DNA from: Cinclus cinclus
Taxonomy: Eukaryota > Chordata > Aves > Passeriformes > Cinclidae
DNA: 64,000 nucleotides
Direction: 5' to 3'
Assembly (NCBI RefSeq): GCF_963662255.1
Contig: NC_085055.1
Location: 21,942,204-22,006,203 of the forward strand
In this document: positions 46,671 to 58,600 of the stretch, piece after piece
Layout: the number at the start of each line of letters is the position of its first letter
Position numbering within the stretch: position 1 is the stretch's first letter
Position numbers and translations under genes: made by a program
Notes under the pieces: generated by a model
Seen by the model: the letters and a program-made list of their open reading frames with translations, nothing else
Database searches by the model: none
Told to the model about the DNA's origin: nothing

Positions 46671-49600
46671 CTAGAAGAGATGAGAGATTTGTTCAGACAG
46701 CAGCTCCCATACTGGTCACTGCCAGCAAGAAAACCAGTCCTGGGAAACAACTTTGTCATTTGAGCATCCTCAAGCCTCCCAGCTGCAGTTCTCCCAAAAC
46801 ACCTGCTCTTCCTTGAGCAGTGCCCACAGTCAGCAGTGTTTCACTCTCCCATTCTGCACAAGAGGAGACATCCATTGAGAAGCTTGACCTGATGGCAGCT
46901 TGACCTCTCCCAGGCAGTCCATGTACAGTCCAGGTAAAGCAGCCTGGCTAATCTTCCAGAGTGCTCTCTCTGCACACCCCTTCTGTCAGACTGGGCTTAC
47001 AAGCAGAGAGCCCAGACTCAAATGAAATTAAAATTGTTCTTAGAGTTGCTTCCCTGCTCCTGCATTGAGACTAGGAAACAGCAAGGCAGGGTATGGGGCT
47101 GACTTTTGGGCTAGCAATGAGCCATATGCCACGCTATTTGCTGCATTCCCAGCTCAACACTTTTGAAGAACAGCCACAAAGAACAAGACTGCAAACTCTG
47201 GGGTCAGGCTGCAGCAAGACAGCCCTGACATGCCAAGACAGTCTCAGAGAACAGCGCTTCCACAGGCAGGTGATTCCCTCACCAAGGGGCAAGTGCTTCC
47301 CCACCCTTCAGGCACAGCTTTGCCTGCTCTTTTTTCCCTGAAGAAGCCAGCCCATCCAGAGGCCCTGGGATCTCCTGCCTAACCTGGACCTGCAGCAGGC
47401 AGCACCTGCAGGCAGAGGAAAGGTCTCTAGCCTTCCCTACAGCCCCTGCAAAGGCAGAGACCACCATGTGCAGCATGCATGAGCCAAACTGCTCCACAGC
47501 CAGACGCTGGCAGAGCCCACAGCAGTCCCAGTGGGCAGACTGGAGGGACCCTCCCCTGCACAGAGCAGCTGGCTGTTCCCTGCTTCCTTCCCAGCTGATG
47601 TTCCTCCTCAGGTAGGTCCAGATCTGGGCTAGGTCCATGGGACCCACCTGAGGGACAGTCCAGCCCAGGAGGGAGGCTGTGCACTCCCGTCCCCAGGGGA
47701 CTGAGACACCTCCTCGGGAAGTACTGCCAGCACAGAGGACCAGTGGGATTGGGGTGGGATTGGTGCCTGCTCTGTGCTCCTGCAGCTGTGGACATTCTGA
47801 TTCCTACCAGGCCATACACCCCAGGCTGAAGGCTTCCCAGCCACTTGCTCACCACAGGGATTCTGGAGGGCTGTGCCTGAAGGGTAACAGCATTAGGATG
47901 GTGCTGTGTCTGCCAGCTTCTGTTTCTCCCCTCCAGTCAAGCTTCTCTTACATGGTAAGCTTGGAGGACACATTCTGGGGAACATTAAACACTTCCTCTT
48001 CCCTGCCCAGGAAAAACAGCCCTTGTTTGGGCTCACACACCATGACCCCAGTATCTCTACACTTGCTCTGAGCCAACAAAAGCAGGGACCATGTTTTCCT
48101 GGTGACCAGGTCTCATCTACAGCTGTAACCATGGCAAGGAGCACAGTTACTGAGGCTGCTTCATCTAAAAGCTTCGTTTGAATCACTCATGTCAGCACTG
48201 TACCGTATTTTCTTCGGATTTCATCATGCCGTGATTTCATCTCTGCTCTCCTGCAAGAAGCAAACAGAAAAGCCATGAGTCAGTAACTGGTGATACAAAA
48301 CAGAACAAGAAGAGCCAGAGCCCTTTGCTTATTCCCAACCAAATGAGCTCCAGGCTGGTAGGTTTGCTCAGCCTCCCACCTCCTGGAGGCTCTCGGACCA
48401 CCAGAGCCCACACACACCAGCAGTCCTCAGGGAGCTGCATACACAATACTTGTGATGCTACATCCACAAGTCACCCCAGCATGATTTCTCAAGAGGCTTG
48501 TGTGTCAGCAAGAGCTGAAGCAGCCACTGTCTGCATATGTTGAGCCCCATATGCCTTCTGATGGCACAGACAGGAGCCAAATCATTCTGCAGCCTCAGGG
48601 CCTGTGGTACAAAGCTCACCTCTCCTCCTGCCTCACCCGCCTCTTCTCCCGCTCCCGGGCTGCCCTCTCATCGTCCTTGTCTGGCCTGGCAGACAGAAAA
48701 GCCCCTTAGTGCATTCAGCATTCAGTTCTGCAGCAGCACATGGCTGCATCTGAGCTGCTCCACAGAATCAGGGGACCCCCCCCCCCAATACTTGCTTTTT
48801 GCTCTTTTTCTTACAACAGCAGCAGCAGCAACAGACCCCCAGCATGATCAGAAGTGTTCCTCCTACCACGGACATTGCAATGATCAGGGCTTCAAAGTTC
48901 ACTAAAGGATTTGACAAAACGTGTTTAGTACACACGGACACAGCTGCCTGGAGTTACAATACAGGATCACAGAATCATGAATGATAGGAAAGCACTCTAA
49001 GATCATCAAGTCCAACTGCTCCCCCAGCACTGCCAGGTCTTCCAGTAAACCATGTCCCTGAGAGCAACAGCTCTGTGTTTTTTGAACGCTTCAGGGATGG
49101 TAATTCTACCACTGCCCTGGGCAGCCCATTCCACTCTCTGACCACCCTCTGAGTGAAGAACTGCTTTTCCTAATATTCAACTTTAACCTCCCCTGGTGCA
49201 GCTTGAGGCCATTTCCTCTTATCCTACATCCATTTTCTCTTGTCCTGTTTATGAACATACAACTACTGTCACCAGCAGCTTCAGTCACTGGGCTGGAGAT
49301 GTGTAACCACCTGGGAAAACAAATGGACATTGTTAGCTGTAGATATACCCAGTGTTGGTACCTGCAAATAAACACCAGCTGAGTACATGTACCTGCTAAC
49401 AGGAGTGCTCAGTTACTGACTATGAAGAAAGGCAAGGAAAAATGCACTCAGGTCAAACTCCTCTGGCAGAAATGGGAGCAAAGTTATCTTAATCACTAAT
49501 CCAGGTAAAATGTTACCATCAACGGAAAAATCCCAGCAAACTGAAGGTTTCAGGGCTAAGAAAGGACCTCTGACAGGGGGGAAATACTGTCCATGGGAGT

Positions 49601-52600
49601 CAGCCTCAGAAGTCATCTCGAGATGAGCACTTACAGGCATCTGAAGTCCTTGAGCAAGAGAAAAATTGCAACAAGATCTGTAGGGATTAATGTACTTGGG
49701 GCCAGCAGTGCTGCCCAGGCAGCTGAAGGCCAAGTCTTGCTTTCTGCACCTGACTGCCATATCTCCCCAGGCCTGGGGGGAACTGCTTGCTCACACACAG
49801 AACAAAACCGGCTGGAACATGGTGAAGCAGCAGCCATGAGCCTGGGACCCTGATCATCCTACTCAGCTCCTGCAGTAGAGACAACAGCCAAAACAGACAC
49901 ATCTAGGTGCCAAATGATGTATGATTCAGGCGGTTCAGAGACTCGAGCCTGTGGAAATATTTGTTTAAGAGCTACTTTGCACACGACAGCCAGGTTACAG
50001 AAATCTCAGTGCAATGGCTCAGAGCACTTTAGAAGGTGATTTAGTCCAAGTCCCTGCCATGGCCAGGGACATCTTTCACTAGACCAGGCTGTTAACAGTT
50101 CTATCCAACCTGACCTTGAATATTTCCAGGGATGGGGCATTCACCATCTCTCTGGGCAATCTTGGCCAGTGCTTCATCACTGTCATTGTAAGAAACTTCT
50201 TCTTTTTATCTGTTCTAAATAGATCCTCTTTTAGGTATTCCGCGCTGACATGACTCCACCACTGAAATTGTTTCCAAAGCCTGCAGCAGCATCAGTGCTT
50301 CTGGAACCCTTTGGGGGTTTCAGGACGAGCCTGGCGTTCAGCCCCCCCCCTCCCCACACAGAGCAATCTATGGCAGAGCACGACGCACTCCTTCAGCTGA
50401 TGACAGAGCCTAAGTCACACGCACCAGAAATGCAGACTCACGTTAAGAGCTAATCTTCCACGGGACTCATCTCCTCTATAGCAAGTTTTGCAAGCTAAGG
50501 AAAGTGCTCTTTTACAATGAAACCTTTTGTGAAGCTGATCACATCAAAACTAGTATTTCAAGGTCTGACACAAGTTTCAGGAAAGCATACCACAGGGCTC
50601 ACAAACAGGAGATTCTTCCTCCACAAGCATAAGAGCAGTTTGAACTCTTGTGGGCAGACAAGAGAGCCCTGCCTCGAGCACAGCACATGACAGGCAACGA
50701 CAATTCAGCTCAAGGCTCCTCAGCAAGGGGGTGGGTGAGCATAACCAAGCCCCAGCTTCCTTCCTCCCTGCTCCAGCCCCCAGAACCTCACTCCTGTCTG
50801 AGCATGAACATACACTAAGCTTGGTCGAAAACAAGGCACTAATCTCCCCAGAAATCCTTCAGAAAACCCAGCAGCAAGGAGAGGCAGCCAAGAGCCAGCT
50901 GTCCTCCAGACCAAGCTCCTAGAAGAGACCTGCACATGCAGGGGTAGTTCTAGAGAACGTTGATTTCTCAGGTGCATAAGAGCTGAGCAGCACTCCAGTA
51001 CACTCAGCACTAGAAGCACCAAGAGGTTCCCAAAGAAGTCACCACACCTCTGGTTCCAGGAGCCCACCTGGGCCAGCAGCCGTGTGAAGAGCCAGAAGCA
51101 GTGCACGGAGCCACGTGCCAGCTGCAGAGGACAGATCTCCTGGGATTCAGACACCAGCAAGGCCCACAGAGAACCTTCCACTCCCCGGCGCTAGCCACGT
51201 CTGGAGCCTCCATCACACCAAAGCATACGGGATGTATTTTGGAGTAGCTAAATCTTCACAGGTCCTGCTTGCCAGAAGGCTGGCAACTGCTCCCACTCCG
51301 CTTCCCCGCCCACACTTCAGGAAGTTTGCACAACCTTGACTGACTTCAGCCTGTCATTGCTACACTGGCAGAGAGATGGGGAGGCAGGGGAAGCTCCCAC
51401 CAGCAGCAAGCTCTCACAGTCATTACCCCAGGCTGGCACTTACCCCAGCAGACTCCCCAGCGCGCAGAGCGGAGCTCACACAGCTCGGCCGGGGGAAGGA
51501 TTCTTCGCACGGGGTATTCAATGCACCTTCTGGTGCTGGCACACCACAGGCACTAGAACACAGCAACCAGGCAGCACAGTGTTACTGGGGCAATGCCAGT
51601 GACCCGCACTTTGCTTTGGCAGCCACAGCACAGAGCCACTGCTGCTGGCTCACGACAACCAGATACCACCCAGCAGCAACTGGGTGCTCAGGAGGAACAG
51701 CTAGGTCAGCACAGATCACAGCAGCAGAGGCAGGCAAGGGGAGTGCAGGGTTCTAGAGCAAGTAAAGATGCTGAGAATCCTTCTCCTGGTTTAGAATCAT
51801 AGACTATCCTGAGCTGGAAGGGACTCACAAGGATTATTGCGCCAACTGCTGGCCCTGCCCAGGACAGCCTTAAGAATGCCACCATGGCTTGCACAATTAA
51901 TAACACAAATCCTTTGTGTTTATTTCTGGGAGAAGAAGAAGAAAGCCTTTGAGACAAAGCACTCTACACACACAAAGCTGATGAGCAGGAGAGGTGTGTG
52001 TGTGTGTGTGTGTGTGTGCCCAGCCACTACCTGACTATCTGCAGAGCTTTGCACACTCCTCTCCTGGTGCCTCCAACCCCCAAGCCCAGCTTTCAGCAGG
52101 GTTTGCTCAAACTGGTTCTGGCTACATCAGCTGCAAGATCTGACTCCAGTTCAAGTTTGCTGATATCTGCGACAAGGCAGCGGAGACTGGCAGGACACCA
52201 GCACACATCCTGCATCCACCCAGTGCCATGGCACAGACTGCTGGAGGGGAACTTGACCAGCCAGTTCAGCCCACTCAGAGCCTTCTCCAAACACGTCGCC
52301 CATCCACGAGGAAGCAGCTCAGCAATTCCATTACTCTAATCAAAAAGCACACAACAAAACCCACCCCAGTTTCTAGCAACCTCCTTCCAGAGCACCAGAG
52401 AGGAACTGCCCTCTCACCCTCACAGCTGGGTGGAATTTGCAGCACGTCTGGGACAAGGCCAGGGGACCAGCCCTCCTTCCAGGAAGGAAACGTTTTTCAG
52501 GCATGCTGAGAGGTTGGGAGTCTCACTGCTGCTACTCACGGTGACATTTTTCAGGCACTCCTCACAGCTCCTGTTCGTGTACTGGTGACAATCTGCAGGA

Positions 52601-55277
52601 AGGAAAAAAGGCACTTGAGGACTTTTAAGAGCTTTGGTGGTTTAAAGCTTTGGGCTCCTCCAAGCCTGCTCCAACCCACCACTGGACCAGCAGCAATGTG
52701 TGCTGCTGCTGCAAGAGCCACCAGCTTCAGCATGCACTCTGTGGCACAGTGGGAGGCCCAAATGCAAGTGGAAGTTCATCTGCCTTGCTCTGCTGACAAA
52801 GCCCTCAGCTGTGAGTTCCTCTACTGGGTTTTATTTCCCTAAAAGCCTGAGCATCTGCTATGGCAGTGGGGCAACCAGGGGACACAACTAGAGTTGGTCT
52901 GGAGGGACCCTATGAGGATGGAGGCAAGCACTGGGTAGGTGGTACAGTCCTGTAGCACCAGATAATGGAGCAGCTCAAGTAAACAAGTCCCAGACATAGC
53001 AGTTGCTACCAGGAGAAGCAGAGGAGCACACAGGGACACACAGAACTACAGATCCTGCAGGAGATCTCCTGCTGCACACGACGGCCATACCCCACCCCAG
53101 CCAGTTCATCCAAATCCTCCTTCAGCAGGACACAGTCCAGACAATGGGAGCAGCACTGCAGCCAAAATCTATGCTCATGTTCAGAACCTCTTTCCACCTC
53201 CATCTGGCAGAGGAAGACCTCAGTTCTATAGACACAGGTGGCTCTCAGGTCTAGTGCCACCATGGATGTTGGCATCCTCCCACAGGATGCATCCAGCTGG
53301 GCAGGGGAATGGATATTGGAATGGAATGGATATTGGAATAAGCAGGGGAATGGTCTGAACCTGAACACATGACAAGCTGGCCCAGTCCAGCCCCCTTTCT
53401 GAGCTTAGCTACAGCTCCCAGCAGCACTCTTAGAAAATTTCTTCCTACAGGATATTCACCTGCAACTCACTGGTGTGCTTCCCCAGATCTTCAGAAAGGG
53501 TGGTTTGCCAAGCCCTCAAGAATGAGCCATTTAAAACTGACTCCTGCCTAAGAGTCTAAGCAGCAGCCTGTTTGACAGTGGTTTGAAAAGGAAAACTCAA
53601 ATCAGTTTGCCTGACCACTCACTGCTGGATGAAGGATCTCTGCTTTGCAGTGTCGTAATCAGGAAAAAATCAGTCCCGGAGGTGCTTGTTTTCCACTCTC
53701 ACAATCAGCAAAGCTGCATTTTCTCCCTCCAGCTGGCAGGAACCCTCAGCTATGACCCACTGTCAGCAGTCACATGCTCTGTGCAGCCTTCCAAACAACC
53801 GGGCAATTGATTAACATAGCTCAGATAAGGCTGTTTACACACCCAGAGAGGCTGAGATTGCAGATTTTAAACACTCCGAAGCTGCATCCCCATTCCTTCA
53901 ACTGAGGCTGGAAAAGCAAAATGGCACCTGTGCTGCCCGGGGACTGTTCCTTACCAGGAGCCACAAAACACCCTCCCACACCACAGAAGGCCAGTGGTGG
54001 GCAAAAGTAGAACCTGTGGTTTTAACTGGGCTTTGCTTTCCCCTTCTCCTGGCATCCCTAGCTGGGGACCATCCTCCAAGCCATTAAGTCAAAGCCACCC
54101 ACTTACAGCTGTTTGGGAATGGGCTGCTTCAAGGACACTGCAGCCCTTCAGGATTTGGTTTGTCCAAATACCCCATCTCAGGTGACCAGACAGCTCTCAT
54201 GGGATGGCAGCACTGCACTCCTCAGGGACACAAACAGGACAGCAGCTCTTGCTGTGCTAGAAGCCACTTGGGAAATGCTTTTGACAGCTGGCTACAAGAG
54301 GAGTGAAGTGAATGGCTTGGGTGGAAGGAAGAGCAAAACGTGCTGGTCTTCAGCTTCCTCCCTAACAGAGCTACCATGCAGGTGTCATCACACGGAGAAC
54401 AGTTCCTGGCTTGGAAGAGGGGGCAGACTCCTTAGGACACTCTGAAGGCAGTCATCTCCACCCTTAGCTTCTTCTCCACCTGGTGCAGCACCTCTGGGGG
54501 CTATGCTCCGTCCCCCACCCACTAAGGAGGAGCAGCCAGACACCCGCTGCTCCCCACCCATACATATCCGACAACCCTCATCTTCTTCCTGGTCTGAGGC
54601 TGCCCCAGCCAGTCACCCCCACCCTCCAAAGGGCCATCAGCAGGAGCCTGGCTGCCCGCTGCTCCTGGTCAGGGAAGGTAAGCAGCTGTGTCACCTGAGC
54701 TGTTATCATCACTAAATCATGGAATCACAGAATGGTTTGGATAGAAGGGCTTTAAGCCCATCTTGTCTCACCCCCCGCCCCTCCGCCATGGGCAGGGACA
54801 CCTTCCACTATCCCAGGTTGCTCCAAGTCCTGTCCAACCTGGCCTTGGACACTTCCAGGGACGGGACAACCATAGATCTTATGGGCATCTAAATTCCATC
54901 GCAGAAGAAACTGGAAAAGCAGCGAGCTAAGCACCACTTCCAGCATCCACTCTACTTTCCCGAACTCTCGAAGGGACGCACCAGGCTGCAGCGGATCCCA
55001 CCCTGCGGAAGGACAGGGCCTTCCCTCCCAGCTCGCACTGACCGGCGTCCACCCGCACCCGGGCGGCCCGTGGGGTGCCCGCCTGTTTCCCGCCCCGGCC
55101 ATCCCACAGAAACAGGACCCAAAGCAGCTGCCCGGCCGGTATTTCGGGGTGATGTACGAACAGCACCGCCCAGCCCCACAGCGGTCACCGCTTACCTCCG
55201 GCCGCGTCCTGCGCGGTGACGGCGGCGGGCAGCAGGGCCAGGGCGAGCGCGCAGAGCCGCAGCAGAACCGGGGCCAT
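46627..55277 (-). CDS. PTTG1IP: PTTG1IP (pituitary tumour-transforming gene 1-interacting protein), complete seven-exon gene
   Basis: PTTG1IP is a small type I membrane glycoprotein that binds securin (PTTG1) and helps its nuclear import. Coding exons on the minus strand are 55277-55196, 52592-52540, 51552-51444, 48901-48796, 48685-48620, 48250-48204 and 46670-46627. Together they give 507 nt, i.e. 168 residues plus stop; human is about 180. Residues 1-22 are a signal peptide. Residues 28-81 form a cysteine-rich PSI-like region with CEEC, CLWC and RWGVCW motifs and two N-glycosylation sequons (N34, N43). A membrane segment starting VNFEALIIAMSVVGG runs into seven cysteines. A charged helical tail (ERAAREREKRRVRQEERRAE) follows, then the endocytic-type YGLF and KEENPYAKFEN terminus. 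Exon phases join perfectly. The start is the first ATG in a CpG-rich exon. Identity is from protein similarity to known vertebrate PTTG1IP; expression is not shown. Confidence 0.95.
46671..48203 (-). other. PTTG1IP intron 6
   Basis: Non-coding; bounded by GTACAG and TTCTAG. No repeat or conserved coding segment was recognised inside it. Confidence 0.7.
48204..48250 (-). CDS. PTTG1IP: PTTG1IP exon 6
   Basis: 47 nt between TTGCAG and GTACAG encode RAEMKSRHDEIRRKY, corresponding to human RAEMKTRHDEIRKKY. The exon joins in frame to exon 5 through a split Arg codon and to exon 7 through a split Gly codon. Confidence 0.94.
48620..48685 (-). CDS. PTTG1IP: PTTG1IP exon 5 (charged tail)
   Basis: 66 nt between TGCCAG and GTGAGC encode PDKDDERAAREREKRRVRQE and ER, corresponding to human PDRSEEKAMREREERRIRQE. 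It is part of the basic/acidic helical tail that carries the nuclear localisation activity in the family. Confidence 0.94.
48796..48901 (-). CDS. PTTG1IP: PTTG1IP exon 4 (transmembrane), GC donor
   Basis: 106 nt encode VNFEALIIAMSVVGG, TLLIMLGV and a run of seven cysteines, then KKKSK, matching the family's membrane segment and cysteine cluster. The reading frame is kept only if the donor is AAAAA|GCAAGT, a GC-AG intron. The nearby GT (CAA|GTATTG) would bring a stop in exon 5. Confidence 0.92.
48961..49250 (-). mobile_element. CR1 fragment in PTTG1IP intron 3
   Basis: AGGATCACAGAATCATGAAT, then ATCATCAAGTCCAACTG and CCCTGGTGCAGCTTGAGGCC mark a CR1 on the minus strand. Confidence 0.8.
50030..50240 (-). 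mobile_element. CR1 fragment in PTTG1IP intron 3 (deletion breakpoint)
   Basis: CCAACCTGACCTTGAATATT and TCCAGGGATGGGGCATTCAC are CR1-like. The deletion that made the 31.4-kb joint ends inside it at GGCCA (50164-50168). Confidence 0.65.
51444..51552 (-). CDS. PTTG1IP: PTTG1IP exon 3 (native copy)
   Basis: 109 nt between TTCTAG and GTAAGT encode CLWCASTRRCIEYPV, then RRILPPAELCELRSARWGVCW, completing the cysteine-rich domain (phase 0 in, phase 1 out). The IEYPV segment agrees with human DYPV, marking this copy rather than the one at 32.7 kb as the conserved form. Confidence 0.95.
51795..51892 (-). mobile_element. CR1 3' fragment in PTTG1IP intron 2 (array breakpoint)
   Basis: Same CR1 as at 33025. 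The array's PTTG1IP fragment starts inside it at about 51869 (TTAAGAATGCC). Confidence 0.7.
52540..52592 (-). CDS. PTTG1IP: PTTG1IP exon 2 (native copy)
   Basis: 53 nt between TGCAG and GTGAGT encode CHQYTNRSCEECLKNVT after the split Asp codon (phase 1 in, phase 0 out). It matches the CEECLKNVS block of the family. This is the only exon 2 copy lying between exons 1 and 3. Five near-identical copies lie in the array to the left. Confidence 0.95.
52593..55195 (-). other. PTTG1IP intron 1
   Basis: Non-coding. The portion up to 52854 is shared with the array. The rest is single-copy here, with a short GGAATGGATATT tandem at 53308-53356 and a CR1 fragment near 54716-54875. Confidence 0.7.
54716..54875 (-). 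mobile_element. CR1 fragment in PTTG1IP intron 1
   Basis: ATCATGGAATCACAGAATGG, GCCATGGGCAGGGACACCTT and CCTTGGACACTTCCAGGGA are CR1 3' motifs, minus orientation. Confidence 0.75.
55196..55277 (-). CDS. PTTG1IP: PTTG1IP exon 1 (signal peptide)
   Basis: 82 coding nt encode MAPVLLRLCALALALLPAAV and the residues TAQDAAG, a classic cleavable signal peptide. The exon ends in phase 1 at GGAG|GTAAGC. It sits in GC-rich, CpG-rich DNA typical of a housekeeping promoter. Confidence 0.93.
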
Positions 55278-55620
55278 GGCGGAGCGCGGCCGGGACGCGC
55301 CGGGGGCGGAACCGCCGAGGTTGTAGCGCCGGCCGGGGGCGGGCCGGGGGCGGAGGGCCAGAGGGGCTACCGTGCTGAGCAGCCGGCCGGGGTAAGGGCT
55401 GGGGGGCGGTGGGTGGAGGAGCTGGTGCGGGCGGAGAGACCCCCGGAGCTGCCGGAGCCTAGCGGGAGCGCGCCCGCAGGAGGGGGCCAGACTCCCGCGG
55501 GAGCAGCAGGAGGATGGCAAGGAGAGGGAGACAGCCGGCCTTTCCATAACCTCCCCGGGTTCATCTCCCCCGGAGAACCACCGCCTGCCTCGGCGCAAAC
55601 CCACCCCAAAGCGTCTCGCA
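55196..55620 (-). promoter_or_regulatory. CpG-rich PTTG1IP promoter region
   Basis: The DNA around and upstream of exon 1 is very GC-rich with frequent CG dinucleotides and no evident TATA box, as expected for a CpG-island promoter. No transcription start can be fixed from the sequence. Confidence 0.6.
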
Positions 55621-55699
55621 ACCCTTCCCGCACCGTTTATAGCACGGAAGCACGGTCATGGTAAAATGAGTATTAGTTGTCATGACACGCCACGGTGTG

Positions 55700-58600
55700 A
55701 TGAGGGAGTGGAGTTTTATTGAAGACTTTGGTATCGTTCGTGCTGAAGTAAAACATATAGCCTGGTCCAGGAGAGGAGGACTTTTGCTCTTCAGTGGCTT
55801 AGAGCAGCGCCCGAAGGTTAAAGAACAGCTTTATCCGTGGGATGACCAAGGTACCACAGCATCCAAGGCTTTGAGACCCTCCCAGCCTCGTCTGGTGTCC
55901 CAGGTCAGTCACTGGAGCCCGAGTGGCTGAAGGGACACCTGGATCGATAGACAGGCAGAAACAGCGACTTGGCCAATCTCCAAGTGATTGGAGATCTGTT
56001 AGTGTGAGTCTAGTGCTCAGTCAAGTTCTGTTTTACTTGATGGATGTAAGAACCTCATAAAAAAAAAACATTTGGGTGCCCTGATTTGGCTGGGACATCT
56101 TATGCCCATGAATAAATATTTACAGTTGTAATTCTAAGCTTTGCATCCCAACCTGGCACCTTGGTCAGCACAGGCCAGACACAAATTTTGTGGCACACAG
56201 CATGATAGGAGCTCCCTCCTGGGCAAAACCAAACACCCCTGGCCTCACACCCATATGTTTCAACATTTGAGACACTAGAAGCTGCATCAGTATAATTGAG
56301 GCTTTTCACACGCTGTAGGTCAGGAGTGAACTGGGTGCTCCCCTGGCACCCCCAAATGTTCCCTCGAGGTGCAGGTAGGAGCAGGCACAGGCAGCAGGAT
56401 GGAGAGATGTGACTTAACCTGGTACTGGCACTGTGGCCAGACCCTCCCTGAGGTGTAGGTTGAGGGACTAAGCACTGCACGGGTGATTCTCTTTGGGAAA
56501 ACTGGCTGGGTTTTGGAGGGCAGGTGGGGATGAGGGGTGATGTGAAGGTACCCACCGGTGGGTGTGCATGTCAGGGAAGAGCTCTGGCTTGGAGAGTTAC
56601 TGACACTGCCGTATGGAGAGAAAGAAGAAAATATTTTCAATTGCCCTAAACACAATGAAGATGATAACTAATATTTTTCAGCGAAACCTCAAAGAAAGCA
56701 TTCCCATAGCTTGAACAAGCAACAACACTGGCCACCACTGGCTGCGTTGTGGAGCTCATGGTCCATCTGCTGGAAAAGCTTTGCTTTCCCTGCCGTGTTC
56801 TTGGTGTCCTTGAGAGCCAGATGGACTGGCTGCCGCTGACAGTGCTCCTGCAGGCTGGGAGCACAGGTGGCCAAAGGCGGGCGGTCGGCTGAACCACGGG
56901 ATGTGGGAGCTGAAGCACGGGATGCGGGGGCTGAGCCTGGCATGTGCGTGACACAGAGGTGCGTTCCTTTCACCGCCGCGGGCGAGCGCTCTGGTGCCGG
57001 CAGCCGTCTCTTGCCTGTGCTTCAGATTTTGGCAGCTCCTCAGGGAGAAACACGAGGCTTTTCATGTGTGATGGGAGCTCGGGCTGTTAAAGACGTGGAA
57101 CCTGTGCATTTGCTGCTCCAAAAGCAGCTGGTGCTTGAAGTCGGACAGCCACTCCTGTCACCCTGGCATTCGCTGGTGCAGGGGAGTCTCCCTGAAACTC
57201 CCTCTGGGGCTGAGCACCCGAGTCACTGCTGGATGGTTTGGGAGGCACGAGGAAGCATCAACTGAACCATTTCTGTTTGCAAAGTACTCCATTCCTTCGT
57301 CGTGAGTCGATCCATGAAGCAACACCTGGATTACAAATCATCCCAGTGGCATGGGCAGGGATCCAGGCAGCGGGAGCAGGCAAGGAGCTGACAGGAAAGT
57401 CGGGGGAGACCGGAATACCACTCTGATCCCAGTGGCCTTTCCTCTCCCTCTCCTTATTTGTCTCTGAGGGGGATTTTCAAACCCTTCAAGATGGCCTCAA
57501 GTGGTTTCCAAGGCGACAGTGCTAGAGTCATCACTGCCATGGAAACCCTCTCTTTGGCATCATATAAATATTTCCCTTGAAGGAGGCTGGATGAGTGGGC
57601 GATGCACTATTTTCTAGCACTCCCTGGCTGCAACAGGACAACCTCCAGGAGATGGGAGGGAGCTTGGGAGGTTAAAATTAGCTTGCCATGCCAGCTGGCA
57701 ATGGAAAGAGGTGACTGCTGATGTTTCAGCCCAAACCCTGAAGTTATTTGTGTCAGCGGGATCCAAATGTAAAGGACTTACTCTGTAGGGAGACAAAAAT
57801 GAAAAAAAAAAAAGGAGTAGGGGAGAAGTAAGGTTGAAAACTTGTGTTTTCTTGCCATTCTTCAAAAAAACTTCTTAAAGTTCTCTCTTTAATCCCAATC
57901 CCACTCTTGGGTCAGTGGAGGCAGGTGGGGGTCTTGGAGTACTTCACACTCTCCTAGGACCATATTCAAGACCGAGGTGTTTTGCTTTGCTTTGCTTTTA
58001 ATTGCCTCCTTTCTGTCTCATAACTCACCAACACCTTCACATGAACACAGGAAGAAGTGTCTACCTGCAGCCCTGAGCACAGGAAGTGGAACAGGAAACC
58101 CCAAAATACCCTCTTTGTGCTGTGGTGTCCCCACACCGCAGGAATCCCTGCGGTGCCAGTGGTTCTGCCGTCAACTGCAGCCCAGCCCTGCCCACCCAGG
58201 GTCCCCTGGCTGCTCTGTGCTCAGCCCCAGGGCACAGCTCTGGAGAGGCTGCCAGCATTCCCAGTGCTCTGCATGGCAGGGACACCACCCCAGCACGTGG
58301 CAGTCCCGCTGTCACCCCACCATGCCAGGATGGATTTCTGAGCTGCCCTGGGAGCTCCCACAGTGGAGGAGCCAGTGTTTTCATAAACAGAGACGTCTGC
58401 CTTCATCACTGGGGCCAAGCTCTGAGCAGGACAGAGGTGCCAGCAGCGTGGTGGGAGCTGGGACAAGGCTCTGCAGAGGCCGTCCCTGCCCAGGCTGCGT
58501 AAACACCTCCTGTCCCCGAGCAGATGGCTCCTCTCACATCCACGATCCAGGCAGATACCAAAGGGCTTTCCTGACAAATAAAGCACCGCCCCACGCAGGC

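Larger units (their letters stand above)
48902..51443 (-). other. PTTG1IP intron 3
   Basis: Non-coding stretch of about 2.5 kb bounded by GTAAGT and TTTAG. It holds two antisense CR1 fragments (48961-49250 and 50030-50240). Its part right of 50164 is duplicated at 31397-33126. Confidence 0.75.

Noticed and set aside
55149..55664. 171-codon plus-strand ORF across the CpG-rich promoter
   Set aside because: Antisense to PTTG1IP exon 1; open because the DNA is GC-rich. No bidirectional gene was recognised.
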